A DNA stretch of 64,000 nucleotides. Origin: Vigna angularis. Lineage: Eukaryota; Streptophyta; Magnoliopsida; Fabales; Fabaceae. Location of the stretch: contig NC_068976.1 in NCBI RefSeq assembly GCF_016808095.1, forward strand, positions 30,932,371 to 30,996,370, given 5' to 3'. The notes beneath the pieces were generated by a model. It did no database searches. It was not told the DNA's origin and worked only from the letters and a program-made list of their open reading frames with translations. Made by a program: the position numbers and the translations under genes. Each line of letters starts with the position of its first letter. Position 1 is the first letter of the stretch. Of the stretch, positions 34,484 through 44,352 are shown in pieces.

Positions 34484-36184
34484 ATGGCGGGATCACATCA
34501 AACCTTTGCAGAGGGTGCTTCTATCAATAGACCACCACTATTCACAGGTGAAAATTACGCATTCTGGAAGGTAAGAATGCAAATTTTTATGGAATCTATT
34601 GATATAGATATTTGGGATGCTGTTGTATCTGGTCCTTTTGTTCCAATTAACAATATGCAGGAACCAAAGCCCCGTGACCAATGGACTGCTGAAGATAAGA
34701 GAAAATTTGGTAATGATGTAAAAGCTCGTAATATTATTTCATCTGCTTTAACTGTTGATGAGTTTTACAGGATTTCTATTTGTAAAACTGCACAAGAAAT
34801 GTGGGAAGTACTTAGAGTAACCCACGAAGGTACAGATGATGTTAAGAGAGCAAGAAAGAATACATTAATCCAGGAATACGAAATGTTCAGGATGAAGCAA
34901 GGGGAAACAATAGTAGATGTTCAGAAACGCTTCACCAACATCGTAAATCATCTTATTGGATTAGGTAAGTCTTTCGATACTGATGAGCTTAACATTAAAA
35001 TTTTGAAATCTTTAGACAGGTCTTGGCAACCAAAAGTGACTGCAATTTCTGAGTCACAAAATCTCAACACGATGACAATGGCTGCATTATTTGGAAAGTT
35101 GAGAGAGCATGAACTTGATCTTGGAAGACTTGATGAAGAAGAAGCAAAAGCCAAAAACAACAAGAAGAGTTTGGCATTAAAGTCGGAGGTTGAAAGAAAC
35201 AAAGGTAAATCAGAAGATGAAGACTCAGACGAAGAAGAAAATTTAAGTCTCATGATCAAAAGGTTAAACAGGTTCATGAAGTCTAAAGGTAAAGGAAGAT
35301 TTAGATACGAAAAGAAAGATAATCAAGCATCTTCCTCAAATTACCGATGTTACGGCTGTGGAGAAAAGGGGCATCTAAAAGCAGACTGCCCAAATCAAAA
35401 GAAGGGTGAAGAAAAGAAGGAGAAAAGATTCTTCAAGAAAAAGAAGGCCTACATTGCCTGGGAAGACGACAATGAGACCATTTCAGATTCAAGCGACTCA
35501 GATGAAGAAGCAAACATCTGTTTGATGGCAGATGATGATAACGTCAGCCAAGTAAGTAGTTCACACTATTCTGATAATGATAGTCATATGGATGAAGATG
35601 AACTGCATGATACTTATGCTGCTTTATTAGTAGAATCTGAAAAATTAGATATAGCTCATAAGAAATTGAAAAAGGACTTCAAAAAGTTAAAATTGAATTT
35701 TGAAAATATTCTTGAAGAAAATGAAAATTTGAAAATTACTTCTGAAAACTTCTCTAAAACAAATGATAATTTGAAAACTGAATTTACAAATTTATCTGAA
35801 GAAAACAGAAGTTTGAAAAATAAATTTTTATATCAAGCAGAAGAAATTAGAAATTTAAAAAGTAAGGTTTTATATTATGAAAAAGAAAAATATGTTGCTA
35901 AAAATGAATGTGAATCTTGTATAAAATTCAAATATTTTTCTGAAAATACAACCACTGGAGAATGTAGTAAAACTAATGGAAATAAGGTTGTTAAAAATAA
36001 GTATGTTCCTAAAATTAAACATAATCATAGAACCCGTAGAACTTGGGTACAAAAAGGAACAACTTATAGGAATACAAATGTTGCATCATGCTTTTATTGT
36101 ATGAAAAAGGGTCATACATCTAATAAATGTAAAATTAAGCATTATGGTGTTCCAAGTGGTAGATATGCTTGGGTTGCAAAATGA
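34484..36184 (+). CDS. Sirevirus-like gag, 566 aa
   Basis: Start chosen at the ATG at 34484 (MAGSHQTFAEG), 20 bases past the PBS; an in-frame upstream start would overlap the PBS. The N-terminal part has the Copia gag (UBN2/DUF4219-type) pattern: FTGENYAFWKVRMQIFMES, then RNIISSALTVDEF and AQEMWEVL. A Lys/Glu-rich stretch precedes the first zinc knuckle CYGCGEKGHLKADC (from residue 289). An acidic Ser/Asp region and a Leu/Asn/Lys heptad-like coiled coil (about 390-490) follow, then a second knuckle CFYCMKKGHTSNKC (from residue 536). Gag forms the particle shell and binds the element RNA. It ends in TGA; pol is in the same frame after several stops. Confidence 0.88.
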   Translation: MAGSHQTFAEGASINRPPLFTGENYAFWKVRMQIFMESIDIDIWDAVVSGPFVPINNMQEPKPRDQWTAEDKRKFGNDVKARNIISSALTVDEFYRISICKTAQEMWEVLRVTHEGTDDVKRARKNTLIQEYEMFRMKQGETIVDVQKRFTNIVNHLIGLGKSFDTDELNIKILKSLDRSWQPKVTAISESQNLNTMTMAALFGKLREHELDLGRLDEEEAKAKNNKKSLALKSEVERNKGKSEDEDSDEEENLSLMIKRLNRFMKSKGKGRFRYEKKDNQASSSNYRCYGCGEKGHLKADCPNQKKGEEKKEKRFFKKKKAYIAWEDDNETISDSSDSDEEANICLMADDDNVSQVSSSHYSDNDSHMDEDELHDTYAALLVESEKLDIAHKKLKKDFKKLKLNFENILEENENLKITSENFSKTNDNLKTEFTNLSEENRSLKNKFLYQAEEIRNLKSKVLYYEKEKYVAKNECESCIKFKYFSENTTTGECSKTNGNKVVKNKYVPKIKHNHRTRRTWVQKGTTYRNTNVASCFYCMKKGHTSNKCKIKHYGVPSGRYAWVAK

Positions 36185-36289
36185 TTTTAATCTTTTTAAA
36201 TCTAACCCAAAGGACCCATACAAAGTAGTTGGGTACCTAAATAGCTTGTTCTTTTTATGTTGTAGGAATTATCAAAACCAAGGAAGTAT

Positions 36290-39200
36290 ATGTGGTGTCT
36301 TGACAGTGGATGTTCAAAACACATGACCGGAGATAAAAAGAAATTTACAAGCTTCCGGAAAAAGGAACGAGGCTTTGTCACCTATGGTGATAACAACAAA
36401 GGAAAAATCCTTGGAATTGGAGATATTGGAAGTGAAGATACCTTGATGATTAAAGACGTGCTATATGTGGAAGGATTAAAGCATAACTTAATTAGCATTA
36501 GTCAATTATGTGACAAAGGATTCAAGGTAACCTTCGAACAAAATTCTTGCACTATTTATAAAGATGATTCTTCTGAAATTGCTTTGAAAGGAATTAGGCA
36601 TAACAATATTTATTTGATTGATTTGGAAAATGCATCAAATAGGAATATTTCATGTTTAGTAGTAAAAGAAGAAAATCCATGGTTATGGCATAAAAGAGCT
36701 GCACATATTCATATGCAACAATTGAATAAACTCATTTCTAAAGACTTAGTAATTGGTCTACCAAAACTAAAATATGTGAAAAATAAATTGTGTGATGCAT
36801 GTCAAAAGGGAAAACAAGTGAAATCATCTTTCCATTCGAAAAATGTTGTTTCTAGTTTAAAACCCTTAGAACTTTTGCACATGGATTTATTTGGTCCCTC
36901 TAGGATAAAAAGTTTTGGAGGAAATTATTATGCTTTAGTTATTGTGGATGATTATTCAAGATATACTTGGACTTTCTTTCTTACTCTTAAAAGTGAAGCT
37001 TTCAAAGAATTTAAAAAGTTTGCAAATTTAGTTCAAAATGAAAAGGACTTGAAAATAAAGGCTATTAGAAGTGACCATGGAGGTGAATTTCAAAATGAAT
37101 CTTTTGAAACTTTTTGTGAAGAATATGGCATTTCTCATAACTTTTCTGCACCTAGAACTCCTCAACAAAATGGAGTTGTAGAAAGAAAGAATAGATCCTT
37201 AGAGGAACTTGCTAGAACTATGTTAAATGAATATAGTGTTCCTAAACAATTTTGGGCTGATGCTGTGAGTACTGCATGTTATGTATTGAATAGAATGCTT
37301 ATTAGGCCAATTTTGAAATGTACTCCTTATGAACTTTTTAAAGGTAGAAAACCAAATGTTTCACATTTAAGAATTTTTGGATGCAAATGTTTTGTCTTAA
37401 ATAATGGAAAACAAAATTTAGGAAAATTTGATTCCAAATCCGATGAAGCTATTTTTCTAGGATATTCTCTAACTAGCAAAGCTTATAGAGTTTTTAATCG
37501 GAAAACACTTGAAATAGAAGAATCTGTGCATGTTGTCTTTGATGAAATTATGGACCTTGAGGTAAAACCTCTTGAGTCAGATGAATCAGATGCAGGTGAA
37601 AATGAAGACTTGCAAAAGACAACCAATGAAGAGAAAATGAATAATCCTCAAGATGATGAAGATCTAAACAAAATATGGCAACAACCTAGAGGATTATCAT
37701 TGGACAACATCATTGGCGACATATCAAAAGGGGTAAACACTAGAAGAAATTTAGTTAATTTTTGTATGAATGTAGCTTTTGTGTCGCAGATTGAACCTAA
37801 GAACATTAAGGAAGCTCTTCAAGATGAACAATGGTGTATAGCAATGCAAGAAGAACTCAACCAGTTTGAAAGAAATCAAGTTTGGGAATTGATTCCTAGA
37901 GAAGATACTCATCAAGTAATTGGAACAAAATGGGTATTTAGAAACAAACTGGATGAAGATGGAAACATCACCAAGAATAAAGCTAGGCTTGTGGCTCAAG
38001 GATATAGTCAAGAAGAAGGTATAGATTATGATGAGACATATGCTCCAGTTGCCAGGTTAGAGGCAATACGCCTACTTCTTGCTTATGCATCTATAATGAA
38101 ATTTAAATTATTTCAAATGGATGTTAAAAGTGCATTTCTAAATGGTTTTATAAAAGAAGATGTGTATGTTGAACAACCACCCGGTTTTGAAGATTTTAAA
38201 TTTCCAAATCACATCTATAAATTAAAGAAAGCACTTTATGGTTTAAAACAAGCACCTAGATCTTGGTATGAAAGACTTAGCAATTTTCTTTTAGAAAATG
38301 ATTTCAATAGAGGAAAAGTTGATTCCACTTTGTTTATTAAGAAAGTCGGAAAACATATTTTGATTATTCAAGTATATGTTGATGATATTATTTTTGGATC
38401 AACTAATAAATCTCTTTGTGAGGAATTTTCTAAGACTATGCAGGGTGAATTTGAAATGTCTATGATGGGAGAATTAACATTCTTCCTTGGCCTTCAAATT
38501 AAGCAAATGAAAGAAGGTACGTTCATTTCTCAAACTAAGTATTGTAGAGAAATTCTTAAGAAGTTTGAAATGGACAAAGCAAAGGAAGCATCTACTCCTA
38601 TGGGAACCTCTTGCTATCTTGACAAAGATGAGTCAGGTAAAGAGGTAAATCAAACTAAATATAGATGTATGATAGGTTCTTTGCTATATCTCACTGCTAG
38701 TCGACCAGATATTATGCAAAGTGTTTGTGTGTGTGCTAGGTATCAATCTAGTCCTAGAGAATCTCACCTTACTGCAGTTAAAAGAATATTGAAATATCTT
38801 AAGGGAACTGCATCCTTTGGTTTATGGTATCCATCTGGAACGGAACCTAGTCTTGTAGGATTTTCAGATGCTGATTATGGAGGTTGTAAGATAGATAGAA
38901 AAAGCACTAGTGGAACATGTCATCTTCTAGGTAGCTCCTTAGTTTCTTGGCATTCTAAGAAACAAGCCTGTGTAGCCTTATCTACCACTGAGGCTGAATA
39001 TATTGCTGCGAGAAATTGCTGTGCACAAATCTTATGGATGAAACAGCAATTAGAAGATTATGACATTCACTTAGATCATATACCACTTAAGTGTGATAAT
39101 ACAAGTGCAATAAACCTTACAAAGAATCCCATAATGCACTCTAGAACCAAGCACATTGAGATTAGGCATCACTTTCTTAGAGATCATGTGCAAAAAGGAG

Positions 39201-39346
39201 ATTGTGAAATAGAGTATATTGATACCCAACACCAATTAGCTGATATTTTCACCAAAGCATTGCCTAAAGATAGATTCTATGAGCTTAGAAGAGACCTAGG
39301 GATATTAAAAACATGTCGGAAATTGAAGAGCAGAACAATTTGCTGA
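36290..39346 (+). CDS. Sirevirus-like pol polyprotein (PR-INT-RT-RH), 1018 aa
   Basis: Domains in order: aspartic protease start [11 protein letters not shown] (residue 4 on); GAG-pre-integrase zinc region (H...H then CDACQKGK, about 125-175); integrase core with [13 protein letters not shown] and the [10 protein letters not shown] block (about 200-305), so D, D and E are all present; RT with KTKWVF-like start, [27 protein letters not shown] and the catalytic YVDDIIFG (about 535-710); RNase H with [18 protein letters not shown] and [11 protein letters not shown] (about 865-1000). No internal stop. The frame is open back to a TAG just before 36266. There, TTCTTTTTATGTTGTAG looks like a splice acceptor, while gag ends at 36184, so spliced or readthrough expression, or decay of the junction, are all possible. 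Confidence 0.9.
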   Translation: MWCLDSGCSKHMTGDKKKFTSFRKKERGFVTYGDNNKGKILGIGDIGSEDTLMIKDVLYVEGLKHNLISISQLCDKGFKVTFEQNSCTIYKDDSSEIALKGIRHNNIYLIDLENASNRNISCLVVKEENPWLWHKRAAHIHMQQLNKLISKDLVIGLPKLKYVKNKLCDACQKGKQVKSSFHSKNVVSSLKPLELLHMDLFGPSRIKSFGGNYYALVIVDDYSRYTWTFFLTLKSEAFKEFKKFANLVQNEKDLKIKAIRSDHGGEFQNESFETFCEEYGISHNFSAPRTPQQNGVVERKNRSLEELARTMLNEYSVPKQFWADAVSTACYVLNRMLIRPILKCTPYELFKGRKPNVSHLRIFGCKCFVLNNGKQNLGKFDSKSDEAIFLGYSLTSKAYRVFNRKTLEIEESVHVVFDEIMDLEVKPLESDESDAGENEDLQKTTNEEKMNNPQDDEDLNKIWQQPRGLSLDNIIGDISKGVNTRRNLVNFCMNVAFVSQIEPKNIKEALQDEQWCIAMQEELNQFERNQVWELIPREDTHQVIGTKWVFRNKLDEDGNITKNKARLVAQGYSQEEGIDYDETYAPVARLEAIRLLLAYASIMKFKLFQMDVKSAFLNGFIKEDVYVEQPPGFEDFKFPNHIYKLKKALYGLKQAPRSWYERLSNFLLENDFNRGKVDSTLFIKKVGKHILIIQVYVDDIIFGSTNKSLCEEFSKTMQGEFEMSMMGELTFFLGLQIKQMKEGTFISQTKYCREILKKFEMDKAKEASTPMGTSCYLDKDESGKEVNQTKYRCMIGSLLYLTASRPDIMQSVCVCARYQSSPRESHLTAVKRILKYLKGTASFGLWYPSGTEPSLVGFSDADYGGCKIDRKSTSGTCHLLGSSLVSWHSKKQACVALSTTEAEYIAARNCCAQILWMKQQLEDYDIHLDHIPLKCDNTSAINLTKNPIMHSRTKHIEIRHHFLRDHVQKGDCEIEYIDTQHQLADIFTKALPKDRFYELRRDLGILKTCRKLKSRTIC

Positions 39347-39400
39347 TTTTCAAATTTGTTTATTTATAGTTAGAAAACCTTTAAATTTGCTCAATACCTT

Positions 39401-40894
39401 CGATATTTTTTTGCTCAGCAAGTTATCTTGAGTGGCAGTCTCGCTTAATGACAATCTAGATCATCTAGCGAAAGCTAAACTATGACCTCTTTGCTTTTTA
39501 TCTTGGCTCAAAAGAACTTCAAGCGAGACCCTCGCTCACCCAAACCAAATTTTAAAAGGCTCACCCTAGCAAAAAGAAATGCTAAGAGCTCATTGGAACA
39601 ATTTTTTTCATTTGTGTCCAATGACTTTGAGGTCTCATCCGATGATTATGCATAATTCGAAAAATATGTTTAGGTGTAATAGATTGTTCATTTGGTTTAT
39701 CTGAACCATTTTGTTCATTTCCTATAACCAAATAGTTTTAGTTCAATGCAAAACTAGTTCAAACAATCCAAGTAACAATACTTACAAGACAGGTAAATTT
39801 ATTTAAATTATGTAGTTCAATTCAGTTAAAGCCAACACAAGCAAATCACTCTCACAAACTCATTTCAATATCACAATATATTCTTCATCATAAAAAATTT
39901 AAACAAATAGTATTCTTAAATTTTACTACCCTTACTTCAAAATAATGTATCTAAAACTAAAACTCTATTTCTAAATAGTCCAAGACACTCTCAACTAGAG
40001 ATCTATTGCAAAAGTTTCAAACAAGACAAACTCAGTATAAAATAGATTGAGTTGAAAGGATCACTTTTTTTTTCTCTTGTCTTTACTTTAATAATTAAAA
40101 CATAATTAAAATTTGAGAAGAAGAAATTAATGGAATAAATAAAAACTTACTCTGAAAAAACAGATCAACGTGAAATGATCCTTAAACCTCGAAATAGAGG
40201 AGTATTTGAAAAGAAAATTGAGTGAAGAGGCTAGAATAAAATATGGCTTTGAAGAAGGAATGGAATGGAAAAAGATATAAGCATACGCTGCATAGAACAT
40301 TTCCCTTCTCTCCTTTTATTCTATTATAATATTATTATATTTGTATTCATTTTGACCATGTTAAACTTAGGCCCAAAAGAAGGTGAAGACTCACAATGTA
40401 TGAGTGAGGGTACATTAGATCGAAAAAGATTAAAAAAAACCAAGAATACAAATTGCAACGGAGGAATACTGCAGTCAAATGAAGATTGCATGATCATCTT
40501 TCAATGGAGATTTATTATATCTTCAAATGTATAATATTATAACTTTTATTTTAGATATGTTGCAATTCTTTCACATTCATTAAAATCACGCCAGTTAAAC
40601 ACATTGGATCAATATAATTAAATTTCTAAAACTATATTAAAGGAATCATTTGATTTTTTTTAATGACTGAAATAAATGAGTTCTATGAGTTTATAGACAT
40701 TAGATTCATAAAATATTTCGACATAACCTTTCAAACTACTTTTTACCAAAAATAATAAAAAATATGCAAAAAAACTGATAAATGGCATAAAACTTTGGAA
40801 AAAACAAAGAAAAGCTTTTTAAGATATCAATAAGAAATTACCAGGAAAAATTAAAGATTTAAAATAAAACCATAAATTCTGATAAAAATATTTT
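39401..40894. other. Sirevirus downstream region and AT-rich DNA, no gene seen
   Basis: 39400-39620 has GC-richer pieces of the GCGAG/CTCGCT type (TCTCGCTTAATG, ATCTAGCGAAAGC, AAGCGAGACCCTCGCTCACC), possibly the post-pol region of the Sirevirus. No envelope-like frame is present. The rest is AT-rich; the 89-codon frame at 40265-40534 has no recognised feature. Confidence 0.5.
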
Positions 40895-41190
40895 GGGTTA
40901 AATATGTTTTTAGTCCCTAAACTATTGGTCGTTTCTGGTTTTCGTCCCTCTTTTAAAGTAAGGTACAATTTGGTCCTCATTCTTTTCGAAACGTTCGTTT
41001 TAGTCCTCGAAAACTAAACACTGTTTAAAAATTTGGTCCTCATTTAGCAAGAAATGAGGACTAAAACCAAAATTCCGAGAACTAAAACAAACGTTTCGAA
41101 AAGAATGAGGACCAAATTGTACCTTACTTTGAAAGAGGGACGAAAACCAGAAACGGCCAATAATTTAGGGACTAAAAACATATTTAACCC
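40895..41190. mobile_element. Mutator-like MITE (fold-back), 296 bp
   Basis: Almost the whole element is an inverted repeat. The left arm starts GGGTTAAATATGTTTTTAG, and the right arm is its inverted counterpart ending at 41190. The centre is a short loop near 41030-41050. The flanking 9-bp duplication AAATATTTT is perfect (40886-40894 and 41191-41199). TIR length and TSD size place it in the Mutator superfamily, although no transposase is encoded. A 98-codon frame across its right end is chance. Confidence 0.92.
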
Positions 41191-41476
41191 AAATATTTTT
41201 TATTTATTTTTTATTTGTTATTTTCTCGCTTTAGCCATTATAGTTTTTTCTAGTAGAAAGTATATATTTTGGTATATCTTGATAGTCTCCACTATAAGTA
41301 CTTTATCGAAGAATACTTTGCGTAACTTCTCTTTATATATTCACGATTGATCATTATCAATTGAGATCTTTAGCCTATTTTTCAACTTTCTATAGAACAA
41401 AAAACATTAATAAATAAACTTTAATTTCAATTTAATCTCATTAAAACCAATTTATAAAATGAAATAACAGAAATAC

Positions 41477-43904
41477 TGTAAGAACCTGGAAAATAAAGTA
41501 ATAGAATAGATAAGTGGATTAAAATAATGAGACAAGCTTTTTAGTTTTAAAATAATAGTATAATATAGATATAACTTACTAAAGCTCAGTTCATTAAATC
41601 ACTTCATCTCTCTAAAACATCTGTTCTCTACTCATTCTCTACCTTCTCTCTAGAATTCCTTCTCACTCAAGAGGTGCCCAGACGTCCATGGTGTTGAAGG
41701 CTTTGTAACTGACCGATCAATTTCTCGATTCCAGCGGGTAAGCTGTTCTTCTCTTTCTCTCTGCTGTTTTCAAACCTGGACCAGGCAATCTCTACTTATT
41801 GCATGTGTTTTGGGTGTTCTCCCGTCCATTCTCTATCAAATTTTAGCTCTAAGAGTTGTTCTTGGTCACCAATTGGTGATTTGTAGGGTCCTGTTGAGTT
41901 CCCTTGCGGTGCAAGGTACTGCAGAGATAATCCGGCGAGCGAGGCTGTGAATCTCTGAGGTAAGGGGAGTTAGATTTCTAATTGAATTGATGGTTTGATA
42001 AGTGTGTGTATTGATTTCTGCATATAGTTGTTGTTTGAGCTGAAATGTAGTTTTTGTGTAAGTGAATTATGTATGCTTTGATTGTCAAATGATGAAACTG
42101 TGAAATGTGGTTCGTGGGCTGATTTAGATGTGAGGTAAATCTGTAATTTAGTAAGTTAGAGGTTTGTATTCTGTTGTAGTAGTTGTTAGAGATAAAGTTC
42201 AGTGTATTGGTGGTGGGTTTAGGTCATTTAAAGGAAGTGAGATGGTGAAATTGAGAATTAGAGGTCAGTAGCTCTTTTGGTCTGTTTAGGCATTGTAGGT
42301 AAGTCATTTGTGACTGTTATGAGTCTTCTAAATGGTCAGAAACGTGTGCAAAGTGTTAGATTTTGATTTGGGTCCTTAAGTGGTGAAATTGAGTGTTTTG
42401 AAGTAGAAATGGGTTCATAATCTCTTTTTATTGGTGGTAGGCATGTTTAGAATCACTTAGACAAGTCTAATTAGGTGTATAATACAATCTAGGAGTGTTA
42501 GAAGTTGAGGAAAATAGTTAGAATATGTATTTGGTGTTTCAGTTGCATAAATCTGCAGATTATGCAGACTCGCTGTGCGAGTAGTTTCGCATAGCGAGTC
42601 ACTATGATAGGGTGCTCTCTGCCAAGGGCATTTGCACAGCGAGTTGGTGCGCTGTGCAGATGACGTGAGAGGTTGCTCTCTGTTTGTTTATTCGAATAGC
42701 GAATTGGGCGTTGTGCGAATGGTTGGGATGGGTTGCTCTATGTCTAGTGATTCACATGGCGAATCAAGGTGCTATGTGCCTGCTAGTGGTCTGGGGTTAA
42801 TTCTAATTTTATTCGAATAGCGAAAGGGACGGCATAGCGAGTGGTTTGGGAGGGTTGGTCTCTGTTTGGGGTTCTCGCATAACGACCTGGGTCCGCTATG
42901 CGATAGGTTGAGGTCTGGTACCTCTGCGAGTTAATTCGCATAGCGAGACAAATCGCTGTGCGAGTGACTCTTGGTCTCGCCTTGCGAATTGGGTGCATAG
43001 AGCGAATGATGGTAAGCAGGTTTCTCTCTTTTGCTATTTTATGGGATGAAATTCTATTAAATGTTGATATATCGGGTGAAGTGTGGTTAAGGTGTATGGT
43101 AGTATATAAATATGTATGATTATGATTGAAATTACAATCAAAAGTATGTGATTCAAGGGGGTGATTGTAAGATCAGTATAGAATCTCTTGGTGAGATTCC
43201 AGGTTGTTTAGAGTAATTGCAGGGAGCTTAGTCTTGGGGGTTTTCCTGAAACTCCAATGGTCTTTCATTCTCAAGTAGAGAGGATTGAACCATGTGGTGA
43301 GGAGTAACAGGAGATCTTAGTCTTGAGGGCTTCCAGTATGCCTCAAGGCCCGTAATAGACTAACCTCGTGTGGGTGGCAGGGTGAAACCGTTTGGCAATG
43401 ACTTTGCAAAGTAGTAGAAGCCACCATGAGTGCATAACCCGCCATAGCTCGGCAATTATTCCAAGTCCGGACGAGTCAAGTTTAGAATTTAGCATATTAG
43501 GATGTTTGACCAGTATGATGTGCTTGATTGAACTCTACATGTCTTATGTTATTATAATTATATGATCTTTGTTTACCTAGCTCACCCTTACTCTTGTGTT
43601 TGTATGTTGTACATGTGATGTTTTCCTTTTGCAATGATCATCCATTTGGATGTGAGCAGAGATGGATGAGGTTCCTCTGGAGCAAGCATTGGAGGGCGAT
43701 GACACTGCTGTCTAGTTTTAGATTTGATCTTGTAGTTGCCTGTTATCTTTTGAAATACTCTATTGTAGATAAAGTTTTAAATTGTATAGCCATTTTGGAT
43801 GACTGTAAGATTAACTCCTTATCTGCAAGTCTTTAACTGTTCTATCATATTATGATGTTGACTACTATTTATATAATTTTTACTATATATTTTGGGTTGT
43901 TACA
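41477..43904 (+). mobile_element. LTR-like element, about 2.4 kb (solo LTR or non-coding derivative)
   Basis: Starts TGTAAGAACC and ends GGTTGTTACA, so the ends are short inverted repeats with TG...CA. The flanking pentamers AATAC (41472-41476) and AACAC (43905-43909) match at 4 of 5. Inside, in order: a CT-rich leader-like region (about 41600-41770), TGAGGTAAGGGGAGTTAG (41956), a palindromic array (42545-43020), a region resembling 22.5-22.7 kb, and TAGCTCACCCTTACTC (43580). No gag or pol frame. It resembles the two LTR-like sequences at 17.1-25.0 kb, which suggests one Gypsy-type family. Confidence 0.6.
42545..43020. repeat. GC-rich palindromic array (TTCGCATAGCGAG type) in LTR-like element
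   Basis: About six degenerate units of roughly 75-90 bp. Each pairs a TTCGCATAGCGA-type half with a CGCTGTGCGAGT-type half and is often followed by GGTTGCTCTCTGTT. Examples: 42567-42600, 42628-42660, 42690-42722, 42810-42842, 42888-42905, 42940-42965. The halves can form stem-loops. GC content is far above the flanks. The same motif vocabulary occurs in the Athila-like element at 48.3-55.4 kb. Confidence 0.85.
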
Positions 43905-43909
43905 AACAC

Positions 43910-44352
43910 AATACATTAAAAATTAATAAATATCGTATAAATATAATTTAATACAATAATAAAAAATAAATTTTAAGTCTAATTCAATATTATAAAATTA
44001 ATATAATTAATTTTATAAAAAAAATAAATCTAATTCAATATTATTAATTTTATATTTAATTGACCTAATACTTCTAATAGCATGCAATCCTCTATATTGT
44101 TTTTTCACATATATTTGGTATTTTATAATGATTTCGTTAATTTTCTTTTAGATTCAATTCTTCGATGTAACTTTTCTATAAAACATAGTTAATAAAAAAA
44201 TTAAATTAAACTACTCCAATCTACTTATATTTTTCAATATATTTGTTTTATGTAATAACATGAGAAAATAAAGTAAAATATATTTGAAAGAAATTGTTTA
44301 TAAGTAATATTTTAATAACAATAAATGAATTCAACAAAATGTGTTGATTGTT
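43910..44352. other. AT-rich DNA, 3' flank of the dioxygenase gene
   Basis: No gene seen. Includes the presumed 3' UTR of the minus-strand dioxygenase; no clear AATAAA was found close to the stop. Confidence 0.5.

Larger units (their letters stand above)
33356..39400 (+). mobile_element. Sirevirus-like Copia element, 5' LTR to end of pol; 3' LTR not found
   Basis: 5' LTR 33356-34449 (TG...CA), PBS, long gag with two zinc knuckles, and an uninterrupted pol with protease, integrase, RT and RNase H. The long gag with a second C-terminal CCHC and the 1.1-kb LTR suit the Sirevirus/Maximus lineage. It inserted into a Gypsy relic. No copy of the LTR start (TGTTAGCAAATTGATG) is seen after pol anywhere in the window, so the 3' LTR was probably deleted together with the opposite flank of the Gypsy relic; the right boundary given is approximate. 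The open pol frame suggests a fairly recent insertion. Confidence 0.85.

Noticed and set aside
43905..43914. Alternative 3' end of the 41.5-43.9 kb element giving a perfect AATAC repeat
   Set aside because: That would end the element in ACAAACAC without the canonical CA after GTTA; the TG...CA ends with a 4/5 TSD are more typical, though the issue is not closed.
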